Source of the DNA: Acetobacter indonesiensis
GTDB taxonomy: Bacteria > Pseudomonadota > Alphaproteobacteria > Acetobacterales > Acetobacteraceae
Direction: 5' to 3'
Length of the DNA stretch: 64,000 bases
Assembly (NCBI RefSeq): GCF_000963945.1
Contig: NZ_BAMW01000007.1
Span: forward strand, 1 to 64,000
This document shows, one piece after another, positions 47,872 through 56,467 of this stretch (position 1 is its first letter; the number at the start of each line of letters is the position of its first letter). The notes under the pieces are model-generated. The model worked only from the letters and a program-made list of their open reading frames with translations. It ran no database searches and was not told where the DNA came from. Position numbers and translations under genes: made by a program.

Positions 47872-48327
47872 ATGCCTCATTCCATTTTGTGGAGCCTTAT
47901 CCTTGCGCTCCATATTATCAGCATTGTTGTCTGGATAGGTGGGGCAGCCTACGCCACCATCATCCTGCGCCCCAGCCTTTCGCTGCTGGATTCAACACAG
48001 CGCAATTCCGTGCATTTACAGACGCTTGGCCGCTTTTTCCGCATGCTGATGCACGTTATCCCGACCGTTCTGATTACCGGCTGGCTGATGATTATTCATG
48101 AAGGTGGCTTTGCTCACGCACCATGGACAACAAACGCCATGCAACTGCTGGGTCTGATTATGGCGGCTTTGTTTGTACGCGTTCAGATGGGCCCCTACCA
48201 GAAAGCCCGCAGGGCAATCCGCCCTCAACCTGCCACATTCGACTCGATCCGTAATCAGATACTGGTCATTGTGGCACTAGGGCTTCTTACCATTCTGGTT
48301 GCGGCACTAGGCCATCCTTTCCTGTAA
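47872..48327 (+). CDS. Small four-helix CopD-like membrane protein
   Basis: A 151-residue inner-membrane protein with four hydrophobic segments (about 6-32, 55-78, 88-108, 128-148). ALHIISIVVWIGGAAYATIILRPSL at the start resembles the CopD/DUF2269-type family, in which a His and aromatic residues on helix 1 may bind copper or heme; H14 and a second His (HVIP, about residue 61) are present. Function is not established. It is monocistronic by spacing: divergent from nnr and 169 bases before the helicase gene. That gap holds a GCGCCA-N6-TGGCGC hairpin (48416-48433) without a T-run. Confidence 0.7.
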   Translation: MPHSILWSLILALHIISIVVWIGGAAYATIILRPSLSLLDSTQRNSVHLQTLGRFFRMLMHVIPTVLITGWLMIIHEGGFAHAPWTTNAMQLLGLIMAALFVRVQMGPYQKARRAIRPQPATFDSIRNQILVIVALGLLTILVAALGHPFL

Positions 48328-48496
48328 AATCAGCAGGAAGATCAGGAAAACTTGATTCTCCAGCAAAATCCCTTTATCGGAGCATGCGCCTGACCGGCTT
48401 CAGTTTATGACCTTAGCGCCACATTGTTGGCGCGGGGAAAAACATAGGGCCAGTCGGTCCATGCTGAGAAACGACTGAAGCATCCCCGAGAGCATA

Positions 48497-50563
48497 TTGA
48501 CAGCAAAAACCCCCGCCCGCCCCCGCAGAACAACAACACGTAGCCGCAAAACCACGGCTGCGGCAGCCTCTGACGTCACCGTAGAGAGCGGCATTGATGT
48601 GTCTGATACGGGGCAGGATGCGCCGGTAGACGCTGAACCTGTCAAAAAACCCGTACGCCGACGCCGCACAACCAAAGCGAAAGCCGAGAGTGTGCCTGAA
48701 GCAACAGACGTCGAAACGTCTGCGGTAATTGAAGAAAATGCTCCAGCTGAAGATGCCGTCACGGAAGAAGAACCCAAACCGCGACGCACCCGGAAAAAAG
48801 CAGTAACGACATCCGCCCCGCGCACCAAACGCGCGCCACGGGCCAAAAAAACGGTCGCTGCTTCCGACGCTGTCGAGGAAGACGCCCCCACACACACGCC
48901 TGTAGCCGAGGCACAGCCTGTTGAGGCTGCGGCTGTAGAACCAGCACAGCCAGAAAATGTGGCGGCTGAACCTGCTGTGGCTCCGGTTGCAGACGTTCCT
49001 GCTGAAGACGATACGGAAAAAAAGCCAACCTTCGCTGATCTTGAATTGTCCGAGCCTATTCTGCGCGCGATTGCAGATATGGGTTATACGCACCCCACCC
49101 CCATTCAGGCGCAGGCCATTCCGGCCATTCTGATGGCACGGGACGTATTGGGCGTTGCCCAGACGGGCACAGGCAAGACTGCGTCCTTTACGCTGCCAAT
49201 GCTCGAAATTCTTTCCGATTCGCGAGCACGTGCCCGTATGCCGCGCTCCCTGATTCTGGAGCCCACCCGCGAACTGGCACTTCAGGTCGCTGAGAACTTT
49301 GTTCAGTATGGCAAATATCTGAAACTGACCCATGCTCTGCTGATTGGTGGCGAGAGCATGGCTGATCAGAAAGATGTGCTGAACCGTGGCGTCGATGTTC
49401 TGATTGCGACACCCGGCCGTCTGCTTGACCTGTTTGAACGTGGCGGTCTGCTAATGACGCAGACACGTATTCTGGTCATTGATGAAGCAGACCGCATGCT
49501 GGACATGGGCTTCATTCCCGACATTGAAAAAATTGTCGGGTTGCTGCCAGCCAACCGCCAGACCCTTTTCTTTTCTGCCACCATGGCCCCGGCCATTCGG
49601 CAACTAGCAGATGCTTTCCTGCATGCGCCTAAGGAAATAACGGTTTCTCGCGCTTCCTCCGTCGCCACGACGATTGAAGCCGGGCTGGTTATTGTGGATG
49701 AATACAGCAAGCGCGACACACTCCGTCGCCTGCTACGTGACCCTAAAATGCAGAACGCCATCGTGTTCTGTAACCGAAAGCGCGATGTTGACGTGCTAAC
49801 GCGCTCACTCAGCAAGCATGGTTTTGCTGTTGGCGCTCTGCATGGTGACTTGCCGCAATCTGTTCGGTTCACAACACTTGAGAAGTTCAAGAACGGTGAA
49901 CTGAAAGTACTTGTCTGCTCAGACGTGGCAGCGCGCGGGATCGATATTGGCGGCCTGTCGCACGTATTTAACTTCGACCTGCCCTTCCATGCCGAAGATT
50001 ATGTGCACCGCATTGGCCGGACAGGGCGTGCTGGCCGTGAAGGGCATGCTTACAGTCTGGCAACGCCATATGACAAAAATCTGGCGGATGCGATTGAAAG
50101 CCTGACGGGCAAACCGATTCCCCGCCTGACAATTGATGGTGTTGAGCAACTGGACTGGTCGGACGAAAAGCGGCCTCCTCGTAACGCCAACAACCGGCGT
50201 GATAAAGACAGACAGAGCCGTGACTCCCGCACATCTGACACAAACGGCGGTAACCGGACTCAAGGCCGCCAGCAGCCGCAGCGCGATTCGTCTGCCGAAC
50301 AGCAGGAGCGTACTCCGCACAAGCCCGCTGCCCCGCAACATGACCAGCAGCCGCAGCGCAACGCAAATGCGCAGCGTCCACAGCGCGATCGCCGCAACAA
50401 CCGGGATGAAGCTCCGCCCATGCCAGCGGGTGATGTCGTAGGCTTCGGCACGGAGGTTCCATCCTTCATGCTTCTGCCACGTCGCACCACTGTGCTTGCT
50501 GATCTTCCCGCACCAACGGCAGATGTTTCCGTCACCGAGGAAGACGCCGTAAAGCTGCATTAA
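48497..50563 (+). CDS. DEAD-box RNA helicase (RhlE-like) with long disordered extensions
   Basis: A 688-residue helicase. Residues 1-175 are a low-complexity tail of alternating basic (PRRTTTRSRK, RRRRTTKAK) and acidic/Ala-rich patches. The core follows: Q motif PTFADLELSEPILRA...PIQAQAIP, Walker A AQTGTGKT, DEAD in VIDEADRML, SAT in FFSATMAP, and the C-terminal HRIGRTGRAGR motif VI. The last ~140 residues are Gln/Arg/Asn-rich. It probably acts in RNA turnover or ribosome assembly. The start is a TTG (48497), because no in-frame ATG precedes the family-like tail with a ribosome site; it is uncertain. The methyltransferase gene begins two bases after its stop. Confidence 0.88.
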   Translation: MTAKTPARPRRTTTRSRKTTAAAASDVTVESGIDVSDTGQDAPVDAEPVKKPVRRRRTTKAKAESVPEATDVETSAVIEENAPAEDAVTEEEPKPRRTRKKAVTTSAPRTKRAPRAKKTVAASDAVEEDAPTHTPVAEAQPVEAAAVEPAQPENVAAEPAVAPVADVPAEDDTEKKPTFADLELSEPILRAIADMGYTHPTPIQAQAIPAILMARDVLGVAQTGTGKTASFTLPMLEILSDSRARARMPRSLILEPTRELALQVAENFVQYGKYLKLTHALLIGGESMADQKDVLNRGVDVLIATPGRLLDLFERGGLLMTQTRILVIDEADRMLDMGFIPDIEKIVGLLPANRQTLFFSATMAPAIRQLADAFLHAPKEITVSRASSVATTIEAGLVIVDEYSKRDTLRRLLRDPKMQNAIVFCNRKRDVDVLTRSLSKHGFAVGALHGDLPQSVRFTTLEKFKNGELKVLVCSDVAARGIDIGGLSHVFNFDLPFHAEDYVHRIGRTGRAGREGHAYSLATPYDKNLADAIESLTGKPIPRLTIDGVEQLDWSDEKRPPRNANNRRDKDRQSRDSRTSDTNGGNRTQGRQQPQRDSSAEQQERTPHKPAAPQHDQQPQRNANAQRPQRDRRNNRDEAPPMPAGDVVGFGTEVPSFMLLPRRTTVLADLPAPTADVSVTEEDAVKLH

Positions 50564-50565
50564 CG

Positions 50566-51894
50566 GTGTCCATCGCGGAAAACGGGCCAGCTACGCCCAC
50601 AACAATCGATGCCACCATTGCTTACCTTGGCGCACAAGGTGACGGTGGTGCGCGTCTGCCTGATGGCAGCATCGTGCATGTACCCTTCACCCTCCCTGGC
50701 GAAGTTGTTCGGTTACAGAACAGTGCCGGGCGATGGGTACTTGATAAAATCCTGACAGCATCCCCTGATCGTGTCGAACCACCCTGTCCGCTTTTTGGCG
50801 AATGTGGGGGATGTACTTTGCAGCACATGCGACCCGCTGCCCTGCTGGAATGGAAGGTTGATCGCGTTAAAGCCGCTTTGGGAAAAGCAGGTTTTACAGA
50901 CAGTCCCAACCCGCAAGATTTTCAGGTTTCGCCCCACTCCCGTCGCCGGGCCGATCTGGCTATACGGCGGCAGGGGAAAGCCATTCTGCTCGGCTTACAC
51001 GCACGTAATAGTTCCGATGTTGTCGATCTGACATCGTGCCTGGTTCTTCATCCGACCATAATAAACGCTCTACCAGCTTTACGTGACGGTTTGAGAAGTC
51101 TGGAAGGATTGAGGCAGTCGGGTGACATCCAGCTTAACGTCCTCGATTCGGGGCTGGATGTTCTGTTGTCCACAGACCATTCCCTGACAACGGGTGACAG
51201 AACACGACTGGCCGCATTAGCGGAATTGCTGTCTATTCCCCGAATCAGTTGGAAGCCGCAGTCTGGAAACGGCGAAGCGGAAAACGTCGCGCAACGCGGA
51301 AGTGTGCGTCACAAGCTTGGCGACGCAGAAGTCTCTCCTCCTGCCGGTGCATTTTTACAGGCAACGGCAGAAAGTGAGCTTTGGATTCAGCAAGCTGTTG
51401 TTCATGCGCTGCCTAAAAAACTGGGCAAGCGCGACACCATCATTGAACTCTATGCAGGCTGCGGTACGTTAAGTTTTCCGTTAGCCAACCACGCCCGCGT
51501 GCTGGCTTATGAAGGCTATGCCTCCGCAGCCTCTGCGCTGAAAGCGGGGAGCGGCGGCACACGAGTCACAGCATCCTGCCGTGACCTGAACCGCCAACCG
51601 ATTATGAGCAAAGACCTGACTGCGGCTGCTGTTGTGGTGCTTGACCCACCCCACGCAGGCGCAAAGCTGCAAATGATGCAGCTAACAATGGGAAAACCGA
51701 AAACTGTTATTTATGTCAGCTGTAACCCGGCAGCATTGGCAAAAGATGCCTCCGGGCTTCACAGTGCGGGTTACACAGTGAGTAGTGTAACGGTTATTGA
51801 CCAGTTTCTATGGTCAGCCGAAGTAGAAGCGGTTTGTGGCTTCACACATGGAAGCTCTCACCGCAGCCGCAACGGCCTTTCTCGTTCGGGTTAA
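50566..51894 (+). CDS. Class I SAM-dependent RNA m5U methyltransferase (TrmA/RlmCD family)
   Basis: A 442-residue RNA uracil-5-methyltransferase. It starts with GTG (50566). A TRAM-like N-domain precedes the 4Fe-4S ligands C74, C80 and C83 (CPLFGECGGC), with the fourth Cys in DLTSCLVLHP. The SAM site is IIELYAGCGTLSFP, and the catalytic Cys is in VSCNPAALAKD near residue 385. Whether it modifies 23S rRNA (RlmD-type) or tRNA is not clear. The Fe-S site links it to the adjacent suf operon. Its last 53 bases overlap the sufA 3' end on the other strand, adding a ~17-residue tail after the usual end. Confidence 0.85.
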   Translation: MSIAENGPATPTTIDATIAYLGAQGDGGARLPDGSIVHVPFTLPGEVVRLQNSAGRWVLDKILTASPDRVEPPCPLFGECGGCTLQHMRPAALLEWKVDRVKAALGKAGFTDSPNPQDFQVSPHSRRRADLAIRRQGKAILLGLHARNSSDVVDLTSCLVLHPTIINALPALRDGLRSLEGLRQSGDIQLNVLDSGLDVLLSTDHSLTTGDRTRLAALAELLSIPRISWKPQSGNGEAENVAQRGSVRHKLGDAEVSPPAGAFLQATAESELWIQQAVVHALPKKLGKRDTIIELYAGCGTLSFPLANHARVLAYEGYASAASALKAGSGGTRVTASCRDLNRQPIMSKDLTAAAVVVLDPPHAGAKLQMMQLTMGKPKTVIYVSCNPAALAKDASGLHSAGYTVSSVTVIDQFLWSAEVEAVCGFTHGSSHRSRNGLSRSG

Positions 51895-52210
51895 TGAAGA
51901 CAAACCCTTCTTCAAAATCAGACTGACGAAAATCCATTTCTGAACCGATCAGAAATAAAGTGGCTTTCCGATCTACCAGCAACGTGAGGTCTTTGTCTTT
52001 TATGACCTCATCGCCTGCGCTGGGGGCTTCTACAAATTCCATATCATAGGCTTTGCCAGAGCAGCCCTTGGTCGTGACCGAAATACGCAGAAGCTGACCT
52101 GCGTGAGCAGTTTTATACAAATGGGCTAGCTGCTGGGCAGCAGCGTCGGTCAGGCGCATAAGCGGCGGCAGCGCACGTTTTACAGGTGACGCAACAGTGG
52201 TCTGGGACAT
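51842..52210 (-). CDS. sufA: A-type Fe-S cluster carrier (SufA/ErpA-like)
   Basis: A 122-residue A-type carrier protein. The three ligand cysteines are C50 (TTKGCSGKAY), C114 and C116 (GRCGCGESF). It delivers clusters from SufBCD to client proteins. It is last in the suf operon, 19 bases after sufT, and its 3' end overlaps the methyltransferase gene by 53 bases tail to tail. Confidence 0.92.
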   Translation of the reverse strand: MSQTTVASPVKRALPPLMRLTDAAAQQLAHLYKTAHAGQLLRISVTTKGCSGKAYDMEFVEAPSAGDEVIKDKDLTLLVDRKATLFLIGSEMDFRQSDFEEGFVFINPNEKGRCGCGESFHV

Positions 52211-52229
52211 TGGTTCCGTCCTTTCCTGA

Positions 52230-52712
52230 TCAGAACATATTTAACGCAAGGCGGGCTTCATCGCTCATCCGCGACATATCCCATGGCGGATCCCACACAA
52301 TCTCGACGTCAGCAGAAACCACACCCGGCACTTTTTCGACTGCTTCCTTTACCTGCACCGGCAATTCCTGTGCGCTGGGGCAGTTGGGGGCCGTCAGGGT
52401 CATTTCTATTTTAACGCGGCCATCATCATAAAGATCAATCGCGTAGATCAGGCCCAACTCGTAGATATTGACCGGAATTTCCGGGTCATGAACCGTGGCA
52501 ATCGCCTCAATCACAGCATCTTCAGACGCAACACCATTGGGCGCAGCCGTTTCAGGTGCTGCTACGTCTCCGTTATCGGGTGTCCAGCTTTCCACACGCT
52601 GTTTATCTGCGCCCTCATCAGGCTGATCTGCGTTCAACACGGCGGCTGTTGGCTCGGCTGTATGGTTGGCGTCTAGCATATCAGGATCATGCACCTTTTC
52701 AGACGTCGACAT
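52230..52712 (-). CDS. sufT: SufT, DUF59 Fe-S maturation factor
   Basis: A 160-residue protein with an acidic N-terminal ~55 residues and a MIP18/DUF59 domain (about 60-160). Landmarks are ATVHDPEIPVNIYELGLIYA, the Cys in LTAPNCPSAQELP, and the C-terminal WDPPWDMSRMSDEARL. SufT supports maturation of Fe-S enzymes under demand. The start overlaps the sufU end by 14 bases; an in-frame ATG 11 codons later is an alternative. Confidence 0.9.
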   Translation of the reverse strand: MSTSEKVHDPDMLDANHTAEPTAAVLNADQPDEGADKQRVESWTPDNGDVAAPETAAPNGVASEDAVIEAIATVHDPEIPVNIYELGLIYAIDLYDDGRVKIEMTLTAPNCPSAQELPVQVKEAVEKVPGVVSADVEIVWDPPWDMSRMSDEARLALNMF

Positions 52713-53163
52713 GAGAAAGCGCCTCCTTCAAAGCGACCCACGGTAGTTCCGCGCACCGAATACGCGCCCGGTGCGCCTGCAGTGGGGCGAATGCTTCAAG
52801 CGGCCCCAGAGCGAAAGGTTGTTCTGTTCCACCATCAGAGGCGGATGTCACATCAGCCGCCACCAGCATGGCCGAAAACTGACGGCTTAGTGTCTGGGCT
52901 TCTGCTGGCTTCAGCCCTGTTATCCGTTCAGCCATCAAATCTGCGGCGGCCTGACAGATGGCACATCCACGCGTATGATGCCTGACCAGACTGATATGGT
53001 CCTGATCAAGGGTAAGTTCCACCCGTGTCTTATCCCCACAGAGCGGATTTTTCCCTTCACCGGTTATATCTGGCTGTTCAAGCCTGCCTGAAAAAAGAGG
53101 GCTGCGCGCCCGCTCAACAATCAACCGATCATAAAGCGCGCTGCCATCCACGCCCTTATTCAC
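52699..53163 (-). CDS. sufU: SufU, zinc-dependent sulfur transfer partner of SufS
   Basis: A 154-residue IscU-fold protein. Putative zinc/sulfur ligands C42, D44, C67 and C137 correspond in order to B. subtilis SufU C41/D43/C66/C128; a fifth Cys is C70. The family accepts persulfide sulfur from SufS rather than acting as a true scaffold. It overlaps sufS upstream by 4 bases (ATGA). Confidence 0.9.
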   Translation of the reverse strand: MNKGVDGSALYDRLIVERARSPLFSGRLEQPDITGEGKNPLCGDKTRVELTLDQDHISLVRHHTRGCAICQAAADLMAERITGLKPAEAQTLSRQFSAMLVAADVTSASDGGTEQPFALGPLEAFAPLQAHRARIRCAELPWVALKEALSHVDV

Positions 53164-54410
53164 ACAAAAAAGTTCCTGATCCGCACAAGCGTTTCAGCCA
53201 GAGCATCAATTTCCGACGGGATCGTATAAACCCCAAAGCTGGCACGTGCCGTTGCCGTAAGCCCCAGACGACGCATCAGCGGTTCTGCACAATGGTGCCC
53301 TGCGCGTACGGCAATGCCATTACGGTCAAGCAGGGTCGCAATATCATGCGGATGCACATCATCCATTACGAAAGAAATAACGCCGCCACGGTCGTGCGGC
53401 GCACCAACAACCCGAAGGCCCGGAACATCCGCCAGACGATTAAGCGCATATGTTGTCAGTTCAGCTTCATGCGCTGCAACTGCCTCCATCCCAATCTGCT
53501 CAATCCACGCTATAGCCGCGCCAAGCGCTATGGTTTCAATAATGGCTGGCGTTCCGGCTTCAAACTTATGCGGCACATGCGCCCATGTTGAACGCTCAAA
53601 CGTCACGGTGGAAATCATGTCTCCACCACCCATGAAAGGAGGCATGGCATCCAGAAGAGCCTTGCGCGCCCACAACACGCCAATACCGGTCGGACCATAC
53701 AGCTTGTGCCCGGTGAAGGTGTAAAAATCAGCCCCCAGCGCCTGCACATCGGTTTTGCGGTGTACCACAAACTGGCTGCCATCAAACAGCACCTGCGCCC
53801 CGGCTTCGTGCGCCATGTCCGCAATCTGCCGAGCAGGTGTGACCGAACCCAGCACATTTGACATATGCGTCACAGCGACAAGCGCCACCTGACCGTCGGC
53901 CAGAAGATCACGCAGCGCATCTAGGTCAAGGTCACCCTCATCCGTAATCGGTGCTATACGCAGTTCAATACCCGCACGGTCACGCAACATCTGCCACGGT
54001 ACCAGATTGGCGTGATGTTCCATTTCGGAAATCACAACTGCCTGCCCCGGCTTCAGCAACGCACCGAAAGAATGTGCCACCAGATTGATGGCCTCGGTGC
54101 TGTTCCGGGTGAAAACAATTTCCTCACGCGATGGCGCGTTCAGAAAAGCCGCCACAACATCCCGTACACCTTCATAAGCTTCGGTCGTACGTTCGCTCAT
54201 CCAGTGCAGGCCACGATGGATGTTGGCATACTGGGTGCGCATGGTGTCTGCCATGCAGTCAATAACGGCGTTCGGCTTCTGGGCAGAAGCGGCGCTATCC
54301 AGAAACACCAGCGGCCGGTCGTGCACCTGCTGTGACAGAATAGGAAACTGCTGGCGAATGGCCGCGCTGTCTAACTGGTGTGCTGGCCGTTTTTCAACTG
54401 TGGCAGACAT
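53160..54410 (-). CDS. sufS: Cysteine desulfurase SufS
   Basis: A 416-residue PLP enzyme of the group II NifS/SufS type. PLP lysine K236 is in FTGHKLYGP; persulfide cysteine C374 is in RAGHHCAEPLM; EHHANLVPWQ and SNVLGSV are conserved substrate-site segments. It transfers sulfur from cysteine to SufU for assembly on SufBCD. It starts two bases after the sufD stop. Confidence 0.95.
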   Translation of the reverse strand: MSATVEKRPAHQLDSAAIRQQFPILSQQVHDRPLVFLDSAASAQKPNAVIDCMADTMRTQYANIHRGLHWMSERTTEAYEGVRDVVAAFLNAPSREEIVFTRNSTEAINLVAHSFGALLKPGQAVVISEMEHHANLVPWQMLRDRAGIELRIAPITDEGDLDLDALRDLLADGQVALVAVTHMSNVLGSVTPARQIADMAHEAGAQVLFDGSQFVVHRKTDVQALGADFYTFTGHKLYGPTGIGVLWARKALLDAMPPFMGGGDMISTVTFERSTWAHVPHKFEAGTPAIIETIALGAAIAWIEQIGMEAVAAHEAELTTYALNRLADVPGLRVVGAPHDRGGVISFVMDDVHPHDIATLLDRNGIAVRAGHHCAEPLMRRLGLTATARASFGVYTIPSEIDALAETLVRIRNFFV

Positions 54411-54412
54411 AA

Positions 54413-55687
54413 TCAGGCCTCCCCTGTTACCGGAAAGCGAAGTTCCATGATGCGCGTTGCAATGGTCTGGGCAAGTTCATCAGGGATCAGCCCCAATGCT
54501 TCCGCCAGAAATGCATGAATGAGTATCTGCCGTGCTTCGGCTTCTGGCACGCCACGGCTGCGCAGATAGAACATCTGTTCATCATCCAGTGCGCCGACTG
54601 TCGCACCGTGACTGCACTTCACATCGTCAGCGTAAATTTCCAGTTCCGGCTTGGCATCAATTTCTGCTGTTTCAGACAGCAGAAGCGCCTGATTCATCTG
54701 ATAGCCATCGGTTTTCTGGGCAATACGCTCCACCAGCACCTTGCCCTGAAACACACCGCGAGACTGTCCATCAAGCACATTACGAACCGTCTGACGTGAA
54801 TTGCAGTCAGGCGCAGCGTGGGTAATGACGCTGGTAACATCCCCAAGCTGACGGCCCTGCAAACGCTGTGCGCCGTTGACATGAACCTGTGCATGCGCAG
54901 CGTTCAGACGGGCATGCACTTCATGCCGGGAAAGAGCCGCCCCTAGGCCAAGCACAAAACTGTCATACGACCCGTGCTCTTCAATCTGCGCATACAGCGT
55001 TGCCAAACATGCAGCATCGTCACCTTCTGTCTGAATGGTCAAATGTTGTAGGCGGGCATTGTCTGCAACAGACAGTTCCATGACTGGATTGTGCAGGTAA
55101 CGCCCTTCCCCACTTTGGACACATAGCAGGGAAAGGTTTGCGCCATTTTCCAAAGTAACAGAGTGACGCGGATGGAAAGAAATCGGGTCAGCAGCCTGCC
55201 CCAAAGACACCAGCAGCAGACGACCAGCATCAATCCCGGCCGGAACCGTTAGCTGAACACCATCGGTAGCCAGCGCAGCGTTCAGGGCGGTCAGTGCATC
55301 GCGGTCTGGGCTGGAGAGTGAACCAAACGCCTGCATCTTGCTGAAAAATGTCAGATCAACATTTTCAGGCTCAACGGACAGGTCAGCTGCGTAACGACCG
55401 TTCACGAACACTAGTCGAGGCAGGCTTGCGGCTTCACCCAACGTCAGGCCCAGTCGCTCCAGTTCTGCACGGGCTTTTACGCGATCGATCTCTTGAGGTG
55501 CTGTGGCAAAGGCTGTTTCGTTTAAAAAACGCAACCCCGTATATTTCCATGCTTCCACACGGCGGTCTGGCAGACCAACCCTGTGCAACGCCCCCAAAGC
55601 CGCCCGTCGTGCCGGGTCCGTTACCGCGTCAAGACGCGCCTTGAACGGTACGAGTGAGGCTGAGGGATCTTTGATGATTGCGTTCAC
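54413..55687 (-). CDS. sufD: SufD subunit of the SufBCD scaffold
   Basis: A 424-residue beta-helix protein, paralogous to SufB. The C-terminal region SHGATVGALDDEQMFYLRSRGVPEAEARQILIHAFLAE is diagnostic, including the cluster-site His. With SufB and the SufC ATPase it forms the scaffold for new Fe-S clusters. It overlaps sufC by ATGA. Confidence 0.93.
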   Translation of the reverse strand: MNAIIKDPSASLVPFKARLDAVTDPARRAALGALHRVGLPDRRVEAWKYTGLRFLNETAFATAPQEIDRVKARAELERLGLTLGEAASLPRLVFVNGRYAADLSVEPENVDLTFFSKMQAFGSLSSPDRDALTALNAALATDGVQLTVPAGIDAGRLLLVSLGQAADPISFHPRHSVTLENGANLSLLCVQSGEGRYLHNPVMELSVADNARLQHLTIQTEGDDAACLATLYAQIEEHGSYDSFVLGLGAALSRHEVHARLNAAHAQVHVNGAQRLQGRQLGDVTSVITHAAPDCNSRQTVRNVLDGQSRGVFQGKVLVERIAQKTDGYQMNQALLLSETAEIDAKPELEIYADDVKCSHGATVGALDDEQMFYLRSRGVPEAEARQILIHAFLAEALGLIPDELAQTIATRIMELRFPVTGEA

Positions 55688-56463
55688 GCCGCCTCCGCAA
55701 GAAACCGGGTGTAGCCTTCGCTATCAATCTGTTTGGCCAGTTCTGGCCCACCAGAATGGATAATACGTCCTTTTGCCATCACATGGATGCGGTCTGGCAC
55801 CAGATAATCAAGCAGACGCTGATGGTGAGTAATCACCAATGCAGAGAAGCTGGGCGAACGCAGACGGTTAACACCCTCTGCCACAATCCGCAGCGCATCT
55901 ACATCCAGCCCGCTATCTGTTTCGTCCAGAATGGCAAAAGACGGCTGAAGAAGTGTCATTTGCAGCACTTCGTTTCGCTTTTTCTCACCGCCGGAAAAGC
56001 CAACATTGACGTTACGCTTCAGCATATCCGGGGCCATGGACAGAGCCTTGGATGCTTCACGCGCCGTTTTCAGAAACGCGACGGCATCAAGCTCTTCCTG
56101 ACCACGGGCACGACGCACAGCATTAACAGCAGTGCGCAGAAAATTGGCGTTGTTCACACCCGGCAATTCAATAGGAGACTGGAACGCCAGAAAAAGACCT
56201 GCAGCAGCGCGTTCTTCCGGCTCCATTGCCAGCAAATCCTGCCCCTGAAAGGTCACGCTACCGGCTGTGACTTCATAGTCCTCACGCCCTGCCAACACGT
56301 AAGAAAGAGTGGATTTACCAGAACCATTCGGCCCCATGATGGCATGAACTTCACCCGGCGGGATGCTCAGATCCACCCCACGCAGAATTTCCTTTTCCTG
56401 CCCGTCAGCATCAATCCGGGCGCACAGACCGGCTATATCCAAAAACTGGGTCATGTCTTGCAC
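55684..56463 (-). CDS. sufC: Fe-S assembly ATPase SufC
   Basis: A 259-residue soluble ABC-type ATPase. Walker A is GPNGSGKST (44-52); the signature is in VGFSGGEKKRNEVLQ and Walker B in AILDETDSGLD, with the D-loop Asp and the SufC-specific GG-K/R. It powers the SufBCD complex. It lies four bases from the sufB stop and overlaps sufD. Confidence 0.96.
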   Translation of the reverse strand: MQDMTQFLDIAGLCARIDADGQEKEILRGVDLSIPPGEVHAIMGPNGSGKSTLSYVLAGREDYEVTAGSVTFQGQDLLAMEPEERAAAGLFLAFQSPIELPGVNNANFLRTAVNAVRRARGQEELDAVAFLKTAREASKALSMAPDMLKRNVNVGFSGGEKKRNEVLQMTLLQPSFAILDETDSGLDVDALRIVAEGVNRLRSPSFSALVITHHQRLLDYLVPDRIHVMAKGRIIHSGGPELAKQIDSEGYTRFLAEAA

Positions 56464-56467
56464 TCCC

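Noticed and set aside
48416-48433. GCGCCA-N6-TGGCGC stem-loop as a terminator after the CopD-like gene
   Set aside because: No T-run follows on either strand and it lies close to the helicase start; too weak to call.
48413-49333. 306-codon open frame on - opposite the helicase N-terminal tail
   Set aside because: Its Cys/Arg/Phe-rich sequence is the complement of an Ala/Glu/Pro-rich repeat-like region; no start signal or family features.
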